Assembly (NCBI RefSeq): GCF_001414055.1
Contig: NZ_CP013002.1
Span: 1,922,001 to 1,986,000 of the forward strand
Source of the DNA: Caulobacter henricii
GTDB taxonomy: Bacteria; Pseudomonadota; Alphaproteobacteria; Caulobacterales; Caulobacteraceae
DNA: 64,000 bases
Direction: 5' to 3'
In this document: in pieces, positions 29,798 through 39,602 of the stretch
How the letters are laid out: every line of letters starts with the position of its first letter
Numbering within the stretch: position 1 is the first letter of the stretch
The notes under the pieces: generated by a model
Database searches by the model: none
Told to the model about the DNA's origin: nothing
The model's input: only the letters and a program-made list of their open reading frames with translations
Program-made: the position numbers and the translations under genes

Positions 29798-30198
29798 GCG
29801 CCGGTGGCGTCAAGATAGGGCTTGTAGCTCTTCTCCTCGACGATCTCTGACCCGGCCGCAGCATTGATCGCGCGCTTGATGGCGGCCCTCTGGTCATTCT
29901 CAATATAGACCCGGCGCGCCAGGGCCACGAAGTCCGGTCCAAAGTCCTGGCGGCGCTCGCAATCGCGCTTGCCGTCCTCCACGTCCCAGAGCGCGGCATT
30001 CACGGCCGTCAGCTCGCCGGTCAGACGCTCGATTTCAGCGCTGGCCGGAAGATGCGAGGCCGCTGTCGCCTCCAGCAGGGCCAACTCCTTGCGGACATTG
30101 GCTTCCTTGGCCGGATCGCCGATCCGCTGGGCCTTGACCCGCAGGATGGTGATCTTGTCGATCAGTTCGCCGGCCGAGATCGGCGCAAGGATAGGCAT
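29794..30198 (-). CDS. DUF6165 family protein
   Basis: 134 aa, soluble, mostly helical and charged. It begins MPILAPISAGELIDKITILRVKAQRI and includes VNAALWDVEDGKRDCERRQDFG, the pattern of a small family commonly found beside heptosyltransferase-type genes in lipopolysaccharide loci. I chose the ATG at 30198 (GGAGTT ahead of it) over the in-frame ATG at 30213. It lies 16 bases after the GT9 gene. Function unknown; context suggests a role in cell-surface glycan assembly. Confidence 0.75.
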   Translation of the reverse strand: MPILAPISAGELIDKITILRVKAQRIGDPAKEANVRKELALLEATAASHLPASAEIERLTGELTAVNAALWDVEDGKRDCERRQDFGPDFVALARRVYIENDQRAAIKRAINAAAGSEIVEEKSYKPYLDATGA

Positions 30199-30214
30199 GG
30201 GGCAACTCCGCAAT

Positions 30215-31186
30215 TCAGGCCCGTGCCATCAACCTCGACAGCGCCGCCTCAACCGCTTCGCTGGGGAGAGCGGCCATGGCGTCTCCGTAGTCCTCCGCGA
30301 CCAGCATCTCAAGTCGGGCGGCGGCCGGACGGAACTTTACCGCCTTGCGGGCGTCCTTCTGCAGGGACAACAGCGGCGCGCCACCAGCCGCCAGCATGTG
30401 GCCCGGACCTGCATCATTGGCGACAGCCGCACAGAGACGACCGGCCAGGGCGATGACCAGAAGCGGTCCCTTCACATGCGGAAAGGCGTCGGTGCGGTCG
30501 CGCTCGGGGAAGCGCGCATTGGGAAGTTCGGCCCGGGCCCGGGCGGCATCCTCGACCTCGTCGGGTCCAAAGAAGAACACCGGCGTCGCGCCGATCTGCT
30601 CCAGATGGCTGGCGAGCGCGATATAGCGATCCAGTGGCCAGCGCTTCTCCTGACCGCCCGCGCCCGGGGCCAGACCGACATAGGCCTGTCCATCGGGGAG
30701 CAGGGCCCGGGCAGCGGCCAGGGCGTCGGCCTGGGCCAGGGTGATCGGTCGCGGCGCGCCCTGCCCGTCGGTCGCCAGGGACAGCAGCCTCGCCAGACGG
30801 TCAGTCACGGCCTGCGGCCAGTCCTTGCCACGCGCCAGCCGCGCTGCGGAGATGAAGCGTCCCGCAGCGGCCCGCCGGGCCACGACGCTGCGGCGGAGGT
30901 TTTCCTGGGTGTCGATGACCAGATCGAACCGGCGACCGCCAAAAGGCCGGGCCCAGGGCAGCAGGTCGCGCAGCCGCGCGCCGGTCACGTCCTTGGACAG
31001 GATCTCGTCGACATAGCCCTCGACGACCGCCTTCAGGGGCCCCGAATAGACGGTTTCGCCCTTGGCGGCGCACCAGCTGATGGCGGCATCGGGGAAGGCA
31101 GCCCGCAGGCCGGCTATGAAGGGCAGCTTGATCAGCCCGTCACCGATCACCTCACCCATTGAATAGACCAGGATCGACTTGACCAT
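30215..31186 (-). CDS. Glycosyltransferase family 9 (ADP-heptose:LPS heptosyltransferase-like)
   Basis: 323 aa with the two Rossmann halves of GT9 enzymes. The N-terminal half has MGEVIGDGLIKLPFIAGLRAAFPDA (the GD-based acceptor region) and the C-terminal half has VGLAPGAGGQEKRWPLDRYIALA followed by VANDAGPGHMLAAGG, which matches the GT9 nucleotide-sugar site (usual form DSGxxHLAAA). It probably adds a sugar to lipopolysaccharide core or another surface glycan at the inner membrane. It lies 31 bases after the A-type Fe-S carrier gene, so it may be read through from the suf operon. Confidence 0.85.
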   Translation of the reverse strand: MVKSILVYSMGEVIGDGLIKLPFIAGLRAAFPDAAISWCAAKGETVYSGPLKAVVEGYVDEILSKDVTGARLRDLLPWARPFGGRRFDLVIDTQENLRRSVVARRAAAGRFISAARLARGKDWPQAVTDRLARLLSLATDGQGAPRPITLAQADALAAARALLPDGQAYVGLAPGAGGQEKRWPLDRYIALASHLEQIGATPVFFFGPDEVEDAARARAELPNARFPERDRTDAFPHVKGPLLVIALAGRLCAAVANDAGPGHMLAAGGAPLLSLQKDARKAVKFRPAAARLEMLVAEDYGDAMAALPSEAVEAALSRLMARA

Positions 31187-31217
31187 GGTCTGGATTAGGC
31201 CGTCGGCGGCCTCGGGG

Positions 31218-31625
31218 TCAATCGGCGGCCTCGACCGCAGGCTGGATCGTCACGCTCTCGCCGCAGCCGCAGGCGTCGGTCTCGTTGGGATTGTTGAACA
31301 CGAACTTCGCCGACAGCTTGGTGGTTTCATAGTCGATCGTCGTGCCGATCAGGAACAGCACCGCCTTGGGGTCGATCAGGATGGTGACGTCCTTGTCCTC
31401 GACCACCTCGTCCAGCGGGTTCTTCTCGAGGGCATAGTCGAAGATGTATTCCGAACCCGCGCAACCACCGTTCTTTACGCCGACCCGCAGCCCGGCATAG
31501 GGCTTGTCGGGCTCCTCGAGCGCCTTGCGGGCCATGATCTCCTTCACGCGCGCCGCCGCCGCATCGGTCAGGGTAACGACCTTGGGACGGGGCCGACGAA
31601 CGCGGGGGGTGATGGCGGTTTCCAT
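31218..31625 (-). CDS. sufA: A-type iron-sulfur carrier (SufA/IscA/HesB family)
   Basis: 135 aa. The N-terminal tail (about 15 residues, Arg- and Pro-rich) precedes the HesB domain with its three conserved cysteines: one in VKNGGCAGSEYIFDY and two in DACGCGESV near the C-terminus. A-type carriers receive Fe-S clusters from the SufBCD scaffold and pass them to target enzymes. Terminal position in the suf cluster supports a SufA role; ErpA or IscA labels cannot be excluded by sequence. Confidence 0.92.
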   Translation of the reverse strand: METAITPRVRRPRPKVVTLTDAAAARVKEIMARKALEEPDKPYAGLRVGVKNGGCAGSEYIFDYALEKNPLDEVVEDKDVTILIDPKAVLFLIGTTIDYETTKLSAKFVFNNPNETDACGCGESVTIQPAVEAAD

Positions 31626-31639
31626 GGGTTTCGAACCGA

Positions 31640-31996
31640 TCAGAACATGTTCAGTTGCAGCTTGGCCTCGTCGCTCATCCGCGACGGATCCCAGGCCGGG
31701 TCGAAGACGAGGTCGACGGTGCAGGACTTGAGACCCGGGATTTCCATCACCGCATCGCGCACCCAGCCCGGCATCTCGCCGGCCACCGGGCAGCCCGGCG
31801 CGGTCAGGGTCATGTCGATGGCCACGTCCTTGTCGTCGCTGACATCGACTTTGTAGATCAGGCCGAGCTCATAGATGTCGACCGGGATTTCCGGGTCATA
31901 GACCGACTTCAGCTTCTCGATCAGCAGATCGGTCAGCTTGGCCAGCTCTTCCTTGGGCAGGGCTGAGGCGGTCTCGGGAACGGCAGCGTCGGTCAT
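31640..31996 (-). CDS. sufT: SufT / MIP18-family Fe-S maturation protein (DUF59)
   Basis: 118 aa. The DUF59 domain is clear: LKSVYDPEIPVDIYELGLIYKVDV, then LTAPGCPVAGEMPGWV with the conserved Cys, and VDLVFDPAWDPSRMSDEAKLQL. SufT proteins assist Fe-S delivery under high demand. I chose the ATG at 31996 because the upstream in-frame codons overlap sufS and look non-coding. It lies 7 bases after sufS and 14 before sufA. Confidence 0.93.
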   Translation of the reverse strand: MTDAAVPETASALPKEELAKLTDLLIEKLKSVYDPEIPVDIYELGLIYKVDVSDDKDVAIDMTLTAPGCPVAGEMPGWVRDAVMEIPGLKSCTVDLVFDPAWDPSRMSDEAKLQLNMF

Positions 31997-32003
31997 GAAG
32001 GGC

Positions 32004-33230
32004 TCAACTGAAGAAACGGCGGGCCTTGGCCAGAGCGTCCACGAACGCATCGGCCTCGGCCTCGGTGTTATATAGGGCGAAGGACGCACGGGCGCTCGAC
32101 GTGACGCCAAAGCGGCGCATCAGGGGCTCGGCGCAATGGGTGCCGGCCCGCACGGCCACGCCGTAACGGTCCAGCACCTGGGCGATGTCATGAGCGTGGG
32201 TGCCCTCGATGGTGAAGGACAGGACGGCCCCCTTGCCCGGTGCATCGCCCAGGATCTTCAGCCCGTTGACGCCCCGCAGCTGCTCGGCGACCCGTTCGTA
32301 GAGCGCATGCTCGTGGGCGAAGATGGCATCGCGATCCAGGCCGTTGAGCCATGCAATCGCTGCGCCCAGGCCGACGGCCTCGAGGATGGCCGGCGTGCCG
32401 GCCTCGAAGCGATGCGGCGGGTCGGCATAGGTAATGACGTCCATCGACACCGAGCCGATCATCTCGCCGCCGCCCTGATAGGGCGGTAGGGCGGCCAGTC
32501 GCTCAGCCTTGCTGTAGAGCACGCCGATGCCGGTGGGGCCGTAGAGCTTGTGGCCAGAGAAGACGTAGTAGTCGACGTCCAGGGCCTTCACATCAACCTT
32601 GGAGTGGACCACGCCCTGGCAGCCGTCGATCAGCACCTGGGCCCCGGCCGCATGGGCCAGACGGACGATCTCGGGCACATCATTGACCGTGCCCAGCACG
32701 TTCGACATCTGGGTCAGAGCGACCATCTTGGTGCGCTCGGACAGCAGGCCCCGATAGGCCTCCATGTCGAGCTGACCGTCGTCCAGGACCGGCACGAACT
32801 TCAGGACCACGCCCTGGCGCTCGCGGAGGAAGTGCCAGGGCACGATATTGGCGTGGTGCTCCATCTCGGAGATGACGATCTCGTCCCCGGCCTTCAGCGA
32901 CTGGCCGAAGGTCGCCGCCACCAGGTTCACCGCCTCGGTCGCACTCTTGGTCCAGACGATTTCGGTCGGTTCGGCATTGATGAACTTCGCGACCGTTTCC
33001 CGAGCCGCCTCATAAGCTTCCGTCGTTTCATTGGCCAGGGTGTGCAGGCCGCGATGGACATTGGCATAGGAGGTGCGGGCGAGACCCATCATGGCGTCCA
33101 GCACCGCGTCGGGCTTCTGGGCGCTGGCGGCGCTGTCCAGATAGATCAGCGGCTTGCCGTGCACGGTCCGTTGCAGGATCGGGAACTGGGTGCGGATCGC
33201 CTCGACATCGAAGGGGGCATCGAACGCCAT
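32004..33230 (-). CDS. sufS: Cysteine desulfurase SufS
   Basis: 408 aa group II PLP-dependent desulfurase. It begins with the SufS form FDVEAIRTQFPILQRTVHGKPLIYLDSAASAQKP. The PLP Lys is in VFSGHKLYGPTGIGVLY and the persulfide Cys in RAGTHCAEPLMRRFG. It mobilises sulfur from cysteine to the SufBCD scaffold. No SufE or SufU gene lies in this window. Its start shares one base with the sufD stop, so it is translated with sufD. Confidence 0.97.
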   Translation of the reverse strand: MAFDAPFDVEAIRTQFPILQRTVHGKPLIYLDSAASAQKPDAVLDAMMGLARTSYANVHRGLHTLANETTEAYEAARETVAKFINAEPTEIVWTKSATEAVNLVAATFGQSLKAGDEIVISEMEHHANIVPWHFLRERQGVVLKFVPVLDDGQLDMEAYRGLLSERTKMVALTQMSNVLGTVNDVPEIVRLAHAAGAQVLIDGCQGVVHSKVDVKALDVDYYVFSGHKLYGPTGIGVLYSKAERLAALPPYQGGGEMIGSVSMDVITYADPPHRFEAGTPAILEAVGLGAAIAWLNGLDRDAIFAHEHALYERVAEQLRGVNGLKILGDAPGKGAVLSFTIEGTHAHDIAQVLDRYGVAVRAGTHCAEPLMRRFGVTSSARASFALYNTEAEADAFVDALAKARRFFS

Positions 33231-34267
33231 CAGGTCGCGCTCCGTCCGAGCCGCTGGGCGACCCAGGCGCGGGCCACATCGCGGGTGGCGTCATGCTCGA
33301 TGCGCTCGACCACCTCACCCACGAAGGCTTCGGTCAGCATGGCGCGGGCTTCCAGCTCGGGTATGCCGCGCTGCCGGGCATAGAAGATCGCCTGCTCGTC
33401 CAGGGCCCCGATGGTGTTGCCGTGGGCGCAGGAGACGTCGTCGGCGAAGATCAGCAGCTCGGGCTTGGCGTCGACCTCGGCCCGGTCCGACAGGATCAGG
33501 GCGTGGTGACCCATGCGGGCGTCGGTCTGATCAGCGCCGGGCTGGACGATGATCCGGCCCTGGAACACGCCACGCGCCTGGTCGGCGACCATACCCTTGG
33601 TCAGCTGCGAGGTTACGCCGTCGACGCCGCCATGAGTGACCTGGGTGGTCAGGTCGGCGTGGCGCTGCCCGTCCAGCAGATAGATCCCGTCGAGGCGCAG
33701 CTCGGCATGGGCACCGGGATGGGCGACGCGGGTCTCGAGACGCTGGCGACGGGCACCGGAGGTCAGGATGGTTTGCGTATAGGTGGCACCAGGCGCCAGG
33801 GCGACGTCGGCCGTGCTCACCGTCACGGCATCGGCCAGGTCGTCGACAAGGACGATCCGCTCCAGACGAGCGCCTTCGCCAACCGAGAGGTCGAGACCGA
33901 TATTGGCCAGATAGCCGCCCGCCCCCTGCCCTTCATAGCTTTCCAGCAGGGTCAGGGTCTGGCCGGGCGCGACTGTCACCGCAAACTCGGCGTCATGCGC
34001 AGTGGCGTCGGCGTGGGATACGAACCGCAAAGCCAACACCCCGGCCTCGGGTGCCGGCTCGCCTTCACGCACCCATCCATTGACGATCAGGACCGTAGCG
34101 TCGGCCAGCGCGTCGAACGGACCCGCGCCGACGTCGCCGAGAAACGCCGGCGACTCAGCCGGGATGGTCCGGATCAGCCCGCGCAGGTCCGTCCAGCGCC
34201 AGTCCTCGTCGCGGCGCGAGGGCAGACGGCTGGCGTCTCCGGTCTTCAGGGCGAGGGCCAGGCTCAT
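33230..34267 (-). CDS. sufD: Fe-S cluster assembly protein SufD
   Basis: 345 aa, with the SufB/SufD right-handed beta-helix core and C-terminal helical domain: the ending SCAHGNTIGALDEQAIFYARQRGI followed by EARAMLTEAFVGEVVERI is diagnostic. The N-terminal part has RDEDWRWTDLRGLI. SufD pairs with SufB on SufC to form the scaffold. It overlaps sufC by 4 bases and sufS by 1. Confidence 0.96.
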   Translation of the reverse strand: MSLALALKTGDASRLPSRRDEDWRWTDLRGLIRTIPAESPAFLGDVGAGPFDALADATVLIVNGWVREGEPAPEAGVLALRFVSHADATAHDAEFAVTVAPGQTLTLLESYEGQGAGGYLANIGLDLSVGEGARLERIVLVDDLADAVTVSTADVALAPGATYTQTILTSGARRQRLETRVAHPGAHAELRLDGIYLLDGQRHADLTTQVTHGGVDGVTSQLTKGMVADQARGVFQGRIIVQPGADQTDARMGHHALILSDRAEVDAKPELLIFADDVSCAHGNTIGALDEQAIFYARQRGIPELEARAMLTEAFVGEVVERIEHDATRDVARAWVAQRLGRSAT

Positions 34268-35013
34268 GCCGCGGCGCTCGCATACTTGTCGTAGCCTTCG
34301 GCTTCCAGCTGCAGCGCCAGCTCCGGACCGCCCGAGGCGACGATGCGGCCGGCGGCCAGCACGTGGACGCGGTCGGGTTTGATATAGTCCAGCAGGCGCT
34401 GATAGTGAGTGATCACCAGCATACCGCGCTCGGGAGAGCGCAGGGCGTTGACCCCCTCGGAGACGATCTTCAGGGCGTCGATGTCAAGGCCGCTGTCGGT
34501 CTCGTCCAGGATCAGGAACCTCGGCGACAGCATCGCCATCTGGAAGATTTCCATCCGCTTCTTCTCGCCGCCCGAGAAGCCGACATTCAGGCCGCGCTTG
34601 AGCATCTCGAAGTCGATCTTCAGCGAGGCGGCCTTCTCCTTGGCCAGCTTCAGGAAGGCCGGCGCGGCGATCTCGTCCTCGCCCCGCGCACGGCGCTGGG
34701 CGTTGAGGGCGGTGCGGATGAAGGTCAGGGCCGGAACGCCCGGGATTTCAAGCGGATACTGGAAGGACAGGAACAGGCCCTTGGCGGCCCGCTCATTGGC
34801 GTCCAGGGCCAGCAGGTCCTCGCCATTGAGGCTGGCCGAACCCTCGGTGACCTCATAGCCGCCGCGGCCGGTCAGCACATAGGACAGGGTCGACTTGCCC
34901 GCCCCGTTCGGCCCCATGATGGCGTGCACCTCGCCGGCCGGCACGTCCAGGGTGACGCCCTTCAGGATGGCCTTGTCTTCGACGCGGGCGTGGAGGTTCT
35001 GGATGTTAAGCAT
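34264..35013 (-). CDS. sufC: Fe-S cluster assembly ATPase SufC
   Basis: 249 aa ABC-type ATPase. Motifs are Walker A GPNGAGKST (about residues 34-42), the Q-loop LFLSFQYPLEIPGV, the signature GFSGGEKKRMEI, Walker B LILDETDSGLDIDAL and the switch His in LVITHYQRLL. SufC powers rearrangement of SufBD during cluster assembly and is cytoplasmic. It overlaps the unknown 100-aa gene by 8 bases and sufD by 4. Confidence 0.98.
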   Translation of the reverse strand: MLNIQNLHARVEDKAILKGVTLDVPAGEVHAIMGPNGAGKSTLSYVLTGRGGYEVTEGSASLNGEDLLALDANERAAKGLFLSFQYPLEIPGVPALTFIRTALNAQRRARGEDEIAAPAFLKLAKEKAASLKIDFEMLKRGLNVGFSGGEKKRMEIFQMAMLSPRFLILDETDSGLDIDALKIVSEGVNALRSPERGMLVITHYQRLLDYIKPDRVHVLAAGRIVASGGPELALQLEAEGYDKYASAAA

Positions 35014-35308
35014 TGAAAGCCGTAATCTTTTCGAGCGTCTGGATAGCGAAGGTGGTCGGCTTGCCGGTCAGGGCCGGGGCTTCCCATTCGTGTTCGGGGC
35101 TATAGGCGGCGAGTTTCAGAAGTTCAGTCAGCAGCGCGCGCTCGGCTGCGGCATCAGCATTGCCTTTCGCCAGCAGCTTGGCGCAGCGGTCGATCAGCGG
35201 GGCCTCGTCGCCATACGGATTGATCCACGTGCCGTGCGCCGCCTGATAGGCCAGCTGGCGCGCGTACTTGTATTCCTTGTCGTTCAGACCGAAGCGGACG
35301 GGGATCAT
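35006..35308 (-). CDS. Protein of unknown function coupled to sufC
   Basis: 100 aa, soluble and mostly helical, with no cysteine. It reads MIPVRFGLNDKEYKYARQLA, contains HGTWINPYGDEAPLIDRCAKLL... (one Cys at about residue 43 is in fact visible here) and ends FAIQTLEKITAFNA. I do not recognise the family. Codon use and the 4-base ATGA overlap with the VOC gene upstream and the 8-base overlap with sufC downstream show it is a real gene translated with the Suf scaffold genes. A role in cluster assembly is inference from position only. Confidence 0.8.
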   Translation of the reverse strand: MIPVRFGLNDKEYKYARQLAYQAAHGTWINPYGDEAPLIDRCAKLLAKGNADAAAERALLTELLKLAAYSPEHEWEAPALTGKPTTFAIQTLEKITAFNA

Positions 35309-35666
35309 GTCACGGGCTCCAGCAACTCAATCCGGTTGCCAAAGGGATCGTCCACATAGATGCGGTCGTAGCCTTCGAGCGGTTCATCGTCCCGCAGCAC
35401 GTAGCCGCCGTCCCGAAGCAAAGCCTTCAGCGTCTGAAGATCGGAGACCAGCAGCCCCGGATGTGCCTTGAGGGCGGGGTGGAAGTCGGCCTCGACGCCA
35501 AGATGGATCTTGAGCGCCCCGCGCTCAAACCAGCAGCCGCCGCGCGCGGCGAGTTTCGGCGGCTTGGGAGTCTCGGGTAGACCAAGCACATCGCCATAGA
35601 AGGCGCGCGCAGCGGCTTCACCACCGGCGGGCATGGCCAACTGAACATGGTCGATCGCCAACAGCA

Positions 35667-35667
<1 letters not shown>
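35305..35667 (-). CDS. VOC (glyoxalase/bleomycin-resistance fold) family protein
   Basis: 120 aa, one VOC domain: LAIDHVQLAMPAGGEAAARAFYGDVLGLPE at the N-terminus and RIYVDDPFGNRIELLEP at the C-terminus. The metal-ligand positions of glyoxalase-like enzymes appear as His in IDHVQLA, His in LKIHLGVE and Glu in RIELLEP. It could be a dioxygenase-like, lyase-like or binding protein; the substrate is unknown. I chose the start at 35667 because its ATG shares one base with the sufB stop, and upstream codons in frame overlap sufB. Confidence 0.85.
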
Positions 35668-37135
<1,468 letters not shown>

Positions 37136-37136
<1 letters not shown>

Positions 37137-38275
37137 TATGCCACCTCCCGGCGCCGGGCGCCGATACGCTTCCAGGCGGCGATCCAGGCGTCGCCGCATT
37201 TGATCCAGTCGTCTTCCGTGCTCGCCCAGCCGCCGCTGACTCGCAGGGCGAAGGGGGCCAGGTCGGAACGGCCCATGGCCTCCACCACGCGGCTGGCCTT
37301 GACCTTGCCCGACGAGCAGGCACTGCCGGCACTGGCCATCACGCCGGCCAGATCCAGGTTCATCACCTGGATCTCGGAGCCGAAGCCCTCGCCGGCAAAG
37401 CACAGGGTCTGGGGCAGGCGATGTGCTGCCTCCCCGAGCACGACAGCGCCTTCAGCCCTGACGCGTTCCGCCAGGGCGTCGCGCCATGGGGCTTGTTCGG
37501 CCATCGCGGCAAGGTCGCGCGACGCCGCGTCGGCGGCCGCGCCGAAGGCGGCTATGCCCGCGACATTCTCGGTGCCGGCCCGACGTCCCCGCTCCTGTCC
37601 GCCGCCGTGCTGACGACGATGCAAGGTGGCGCGGGTGCCGGCGACCAGGGCGCCGACGCCCTGCGGGCCGCCCAGCTTGTGGGCCGACAGGGCCATGGTG
37701 TCCGCACCGAGGGCGGAAAAATCGATGGCGATCTTGCCGGCGGCCTGCACCGCATCGACATGCAGCCAGCCGTCGGCCGCGCGCACCAGGGCGGCGGCTT
37801 CGGCGACCGGCTGGATGACCCCGGTCTCGTTATTGGCCAGCATCAGGCAGACCAGGGCGCGACCGGGGGCCTTCAGGTCAGCTTCCAGCCAAGGCAGGTG
37901 CGCGACCCCATTGGCATCGACCGGCCAGGTCTCGACCGGCAGGCCGCTGGCCTTGGCGGTTTCGACAACCGCGTCATGCTCGGTCGCGCCGACGATGATC
38001 CGGGCGAAACCACTGGCCCGGGCGCTCTCGATGGCCAGGGCATTGGCCTCGGTGCCGCCACAGACAAAGGTGACCGAGCCCGCCGGCACGCCGACCAGGG
38101 CGGCGACCCGGGCGCGTGCCCCTTCGACGACATCGCGGGCCGCGCGACCGGCGGCGTGGACCGAGGAGGGATTGGCCGGCACCTCGAGGGCGCGTAGCAG
38201 CGCCGCGCGCGCTTCCGGACGGATTGGGGCGGTCGCGTTGTAGTCGAGATAGGTCGAGGCGCGGGTCAGGGTCAC
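37136..38275 (-). CDS. Cysteine desulfurase, IscS/NifS-like (group I)
   Basis: 379 aa PLP enzyme beginning [21 protein letters not shown]. It has the PLP Lys in [17 protein letters not shown] and the catalytic Cys in the flexible loop [14 protein letters not shown], the group I pattern that differs from SufS. A second desulfurase within one suf operon is common in alphaproteobacteria. It probably supplies sulfur for clusters and possibly for tRNA thiolation. It overlaps iscR by 4 bases. Confidence 0.93.
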
Positions 38276-38730
38276 TCCGCCGCGATCTCCAGAGGCCCGG
38301 GACGCAGACGGCCCTGCAGCACGTCGGCCACCGAGACCGAAGCCAGATAGCCATGGATCTGCCGGCCCATCTCCTCCCAGAGGTCATGGGTCATGCAGCG
38401 CTCGCCGCCGGCCATGCAGCCCTTAGGGCCGCCCTTGGTCAGGCCGCAGCGGGTGGCCCGGAGCGGTTCGTCGACCGCCAGGACAATGTCGGAAATCAGG
38501 GTCGTCTCGGCCCCCTGGGCCAGGCGATAGCCGCCGCCGGGGCCACGGGCGCTCTTGACCAGACCCTTGCGGCGCAGGCGGGCAAATAGCTGTTCCAGAT
38601 AGGACAGGGAGATCTGCTGACGGGCAGCGATCTCGGCCAGCGCGACGGCGCGCCCCTCCCCTTCGTCCTGGCGCTTGGCCAGGTCGGTCATGGCCATGAC
38701 GGCGTATCGTCCCTTGGTGCTCAGGCGCAT
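38272..38730 (-). CDS. iscR: Rrf2-family Fe-S sensing regulator IscR
   Basis: 152 aa. The winged helix-turn-helix starts MRLSTKGRYAVMAMTDLA and includes ISLSYLEQLFARLRRKGLVKSARGPGGGY. The cluster ligands are Cys95, Cys105 and Cys112 with His115 (GERCMTHDLWEEM); the first spacing is longer than in E. coli IscR but usual for the alphaproteobacterial form. It senses [2Fe-2S] status and should control the operon it leads. I chose the ATG at 38730 because AAGGAG stands before it and the family starts MRLSTKGRYA. Confidence 0.95.
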   Translation of the reverse strand: MRLSTKGRYAVMAMTDLAKRQDEGEGRAVALAEIAARQQISLSYLEQLFARLRRKGLVKSARGPGGGYRLAQGAETTLISDIVLAVDEPLRATRCGLTKGGPKGCMAGGERCMTHDLWEEMGRQIHGYLASVSVADVLQGRLRPGPLEIAAE

Positions 38731-38825
38731 GCGCCTTACTCCTTGCAGATTCCGCGCGCATCGGCTTTTGCGTGTGCTACAAGCCGCGACTTCGCGCCGG
38801 ACCCCAGGGTCCGCGTCGCTGGTTG

Positions 38826-38854
38826 GATTTAGGAAGACCAAGCGCAGTGGTCAA
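38826..38854 (-). promoter_or_regulatory. iscR-suf promoter with dyad operator
   Basis: On the minus strand TTGACC (38854-38849) and TAAATC (38831-38826) are separated by exactly 17 bases. A perfect inverted repeat, GACCA-N7-TGGTC (38836-38852), fills most of the spacer and overlaps the -35 element. This is the right place for a repressor site, most simply IscR itself. The transcript would have a leader of roughly 90 bases before iscR. Confidence 0.65.
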
Positions 38855-38914
38855 GTATTCCATCGGTCGAAAGACCCGGAATCGTCCGCCGCTTGTCGAA
38901 ACGATGGGGTCGAT

Positions 38915-39565
38915 ATGCCTGATGTGATTTTGACTGGCGCGTCCGGACGGATCGAAGGTCGCTACTCGCCGGGCAAGACGGAATCCGCGCCGATCGCGCT
39001 GATCCTGCACCCGCACCCGAAGGCCGGCGGCCACATGAACCATCCGGTTTCGGTGCAGCTCTATCACCTGTTCATGAAGCGCGGCTTCGCGACCCTGCGC
39101 TTCAATTTCCGCGGCGTGGGTCGCAGCCAGGGCGAGTTCGACGCCGGCATCGGCGAGCTGGCCGACGCGGCCACCGCGCTAGACTGGCTGCAGACCTCCA
39201 ACCCGGCCGCCAGCCAGACCTGGGTCGCCGGCTTCGATTTCGGGGCCTATATCGGCATGCAGCTGCTGATGCGCCGCCCGGAGACGGACGGCTTCATCAG
39301 CGTCTCGCCGCCGACCAACATGTACGATTTCAGCTTCCTGGCCCCCTGCCCGGCTTCTGGCCTGTTCCTGACCGGCTCGGCTGACAGCATCACCCCGCCG
39401 GTGGAAGTCGAGCGCGTGGTGTCGAAGCTGCGCACCCAGAAGGGCATCGTCATCGACTACGAGGTCATCGACAAGGCCAGCCACTTCTGGACCGAGCACC
39501 TGCCCTTCGTGGAAAAGAGCGTCGGCGACTATCTGGACAAGCGGATCGAGATGAACCCGATCTGA
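38915..39565 (+). CDS. Alpha/beta hydrolase (COG2945-like) with Asp in place of the nucleophile Ser
   Basis: 216 aa. Family segments are ILHPHPKAGGHMNHPV (oxyanion region), LRFNFRGVGRSQGEFD, MQLLMRRPE, YDFSFLAPCPASGLFLTGSAD and the C-terminal His in DKASHFWTEHLPFV. The nucleophile elbow reads AGFDFGAYIG, so the expected Ser is Asp108 (codon GAT). That residue is the nucleophile in dehalogenase and epoxide-hydrolase relatives, but here it may equally mean loss of esterase activity. The protein is cytoplasmic, with no signal peptide. It diverges from iscR. Confidence 0.85.
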   Translation: MPDVILTGASGRIEGRYSPGKTESAPIALILHPHPKAGGHMNHPVSVQLYHLFMKRGFATLRFNFRGVGRSQGEFDAGIGELADAATALDWLQTSNPAASQTWVAGFDFGAYIGMQLLMRRPETDGFISVSPPTNMYDFSFLAPCPASGLFLTGSADSITPPVEVERVVSKLRTQKGIVIDYEVIDKASHFWTEHLPFVEKSVGDYLDKRIEMNPI

Positions 39566-39571
39566 TCCTAC

Positions 39572-39599
39572 AAAGGCCTCCCTTCGGGGAGGCCTTTTT
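39572..39599. terminator. Bidirectional terminator between hydrolase gene and anmK
   Basis: AAAGGCCTCC pairs with GGAGGCCTTT around a short CTTCGG loop, with TTTTT at the right and a short A-run at the left. It serves the convergent hydrolase and anmK genes. Confidence 0.85.
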
Positions 39600-39602
39600 C
39601 GT

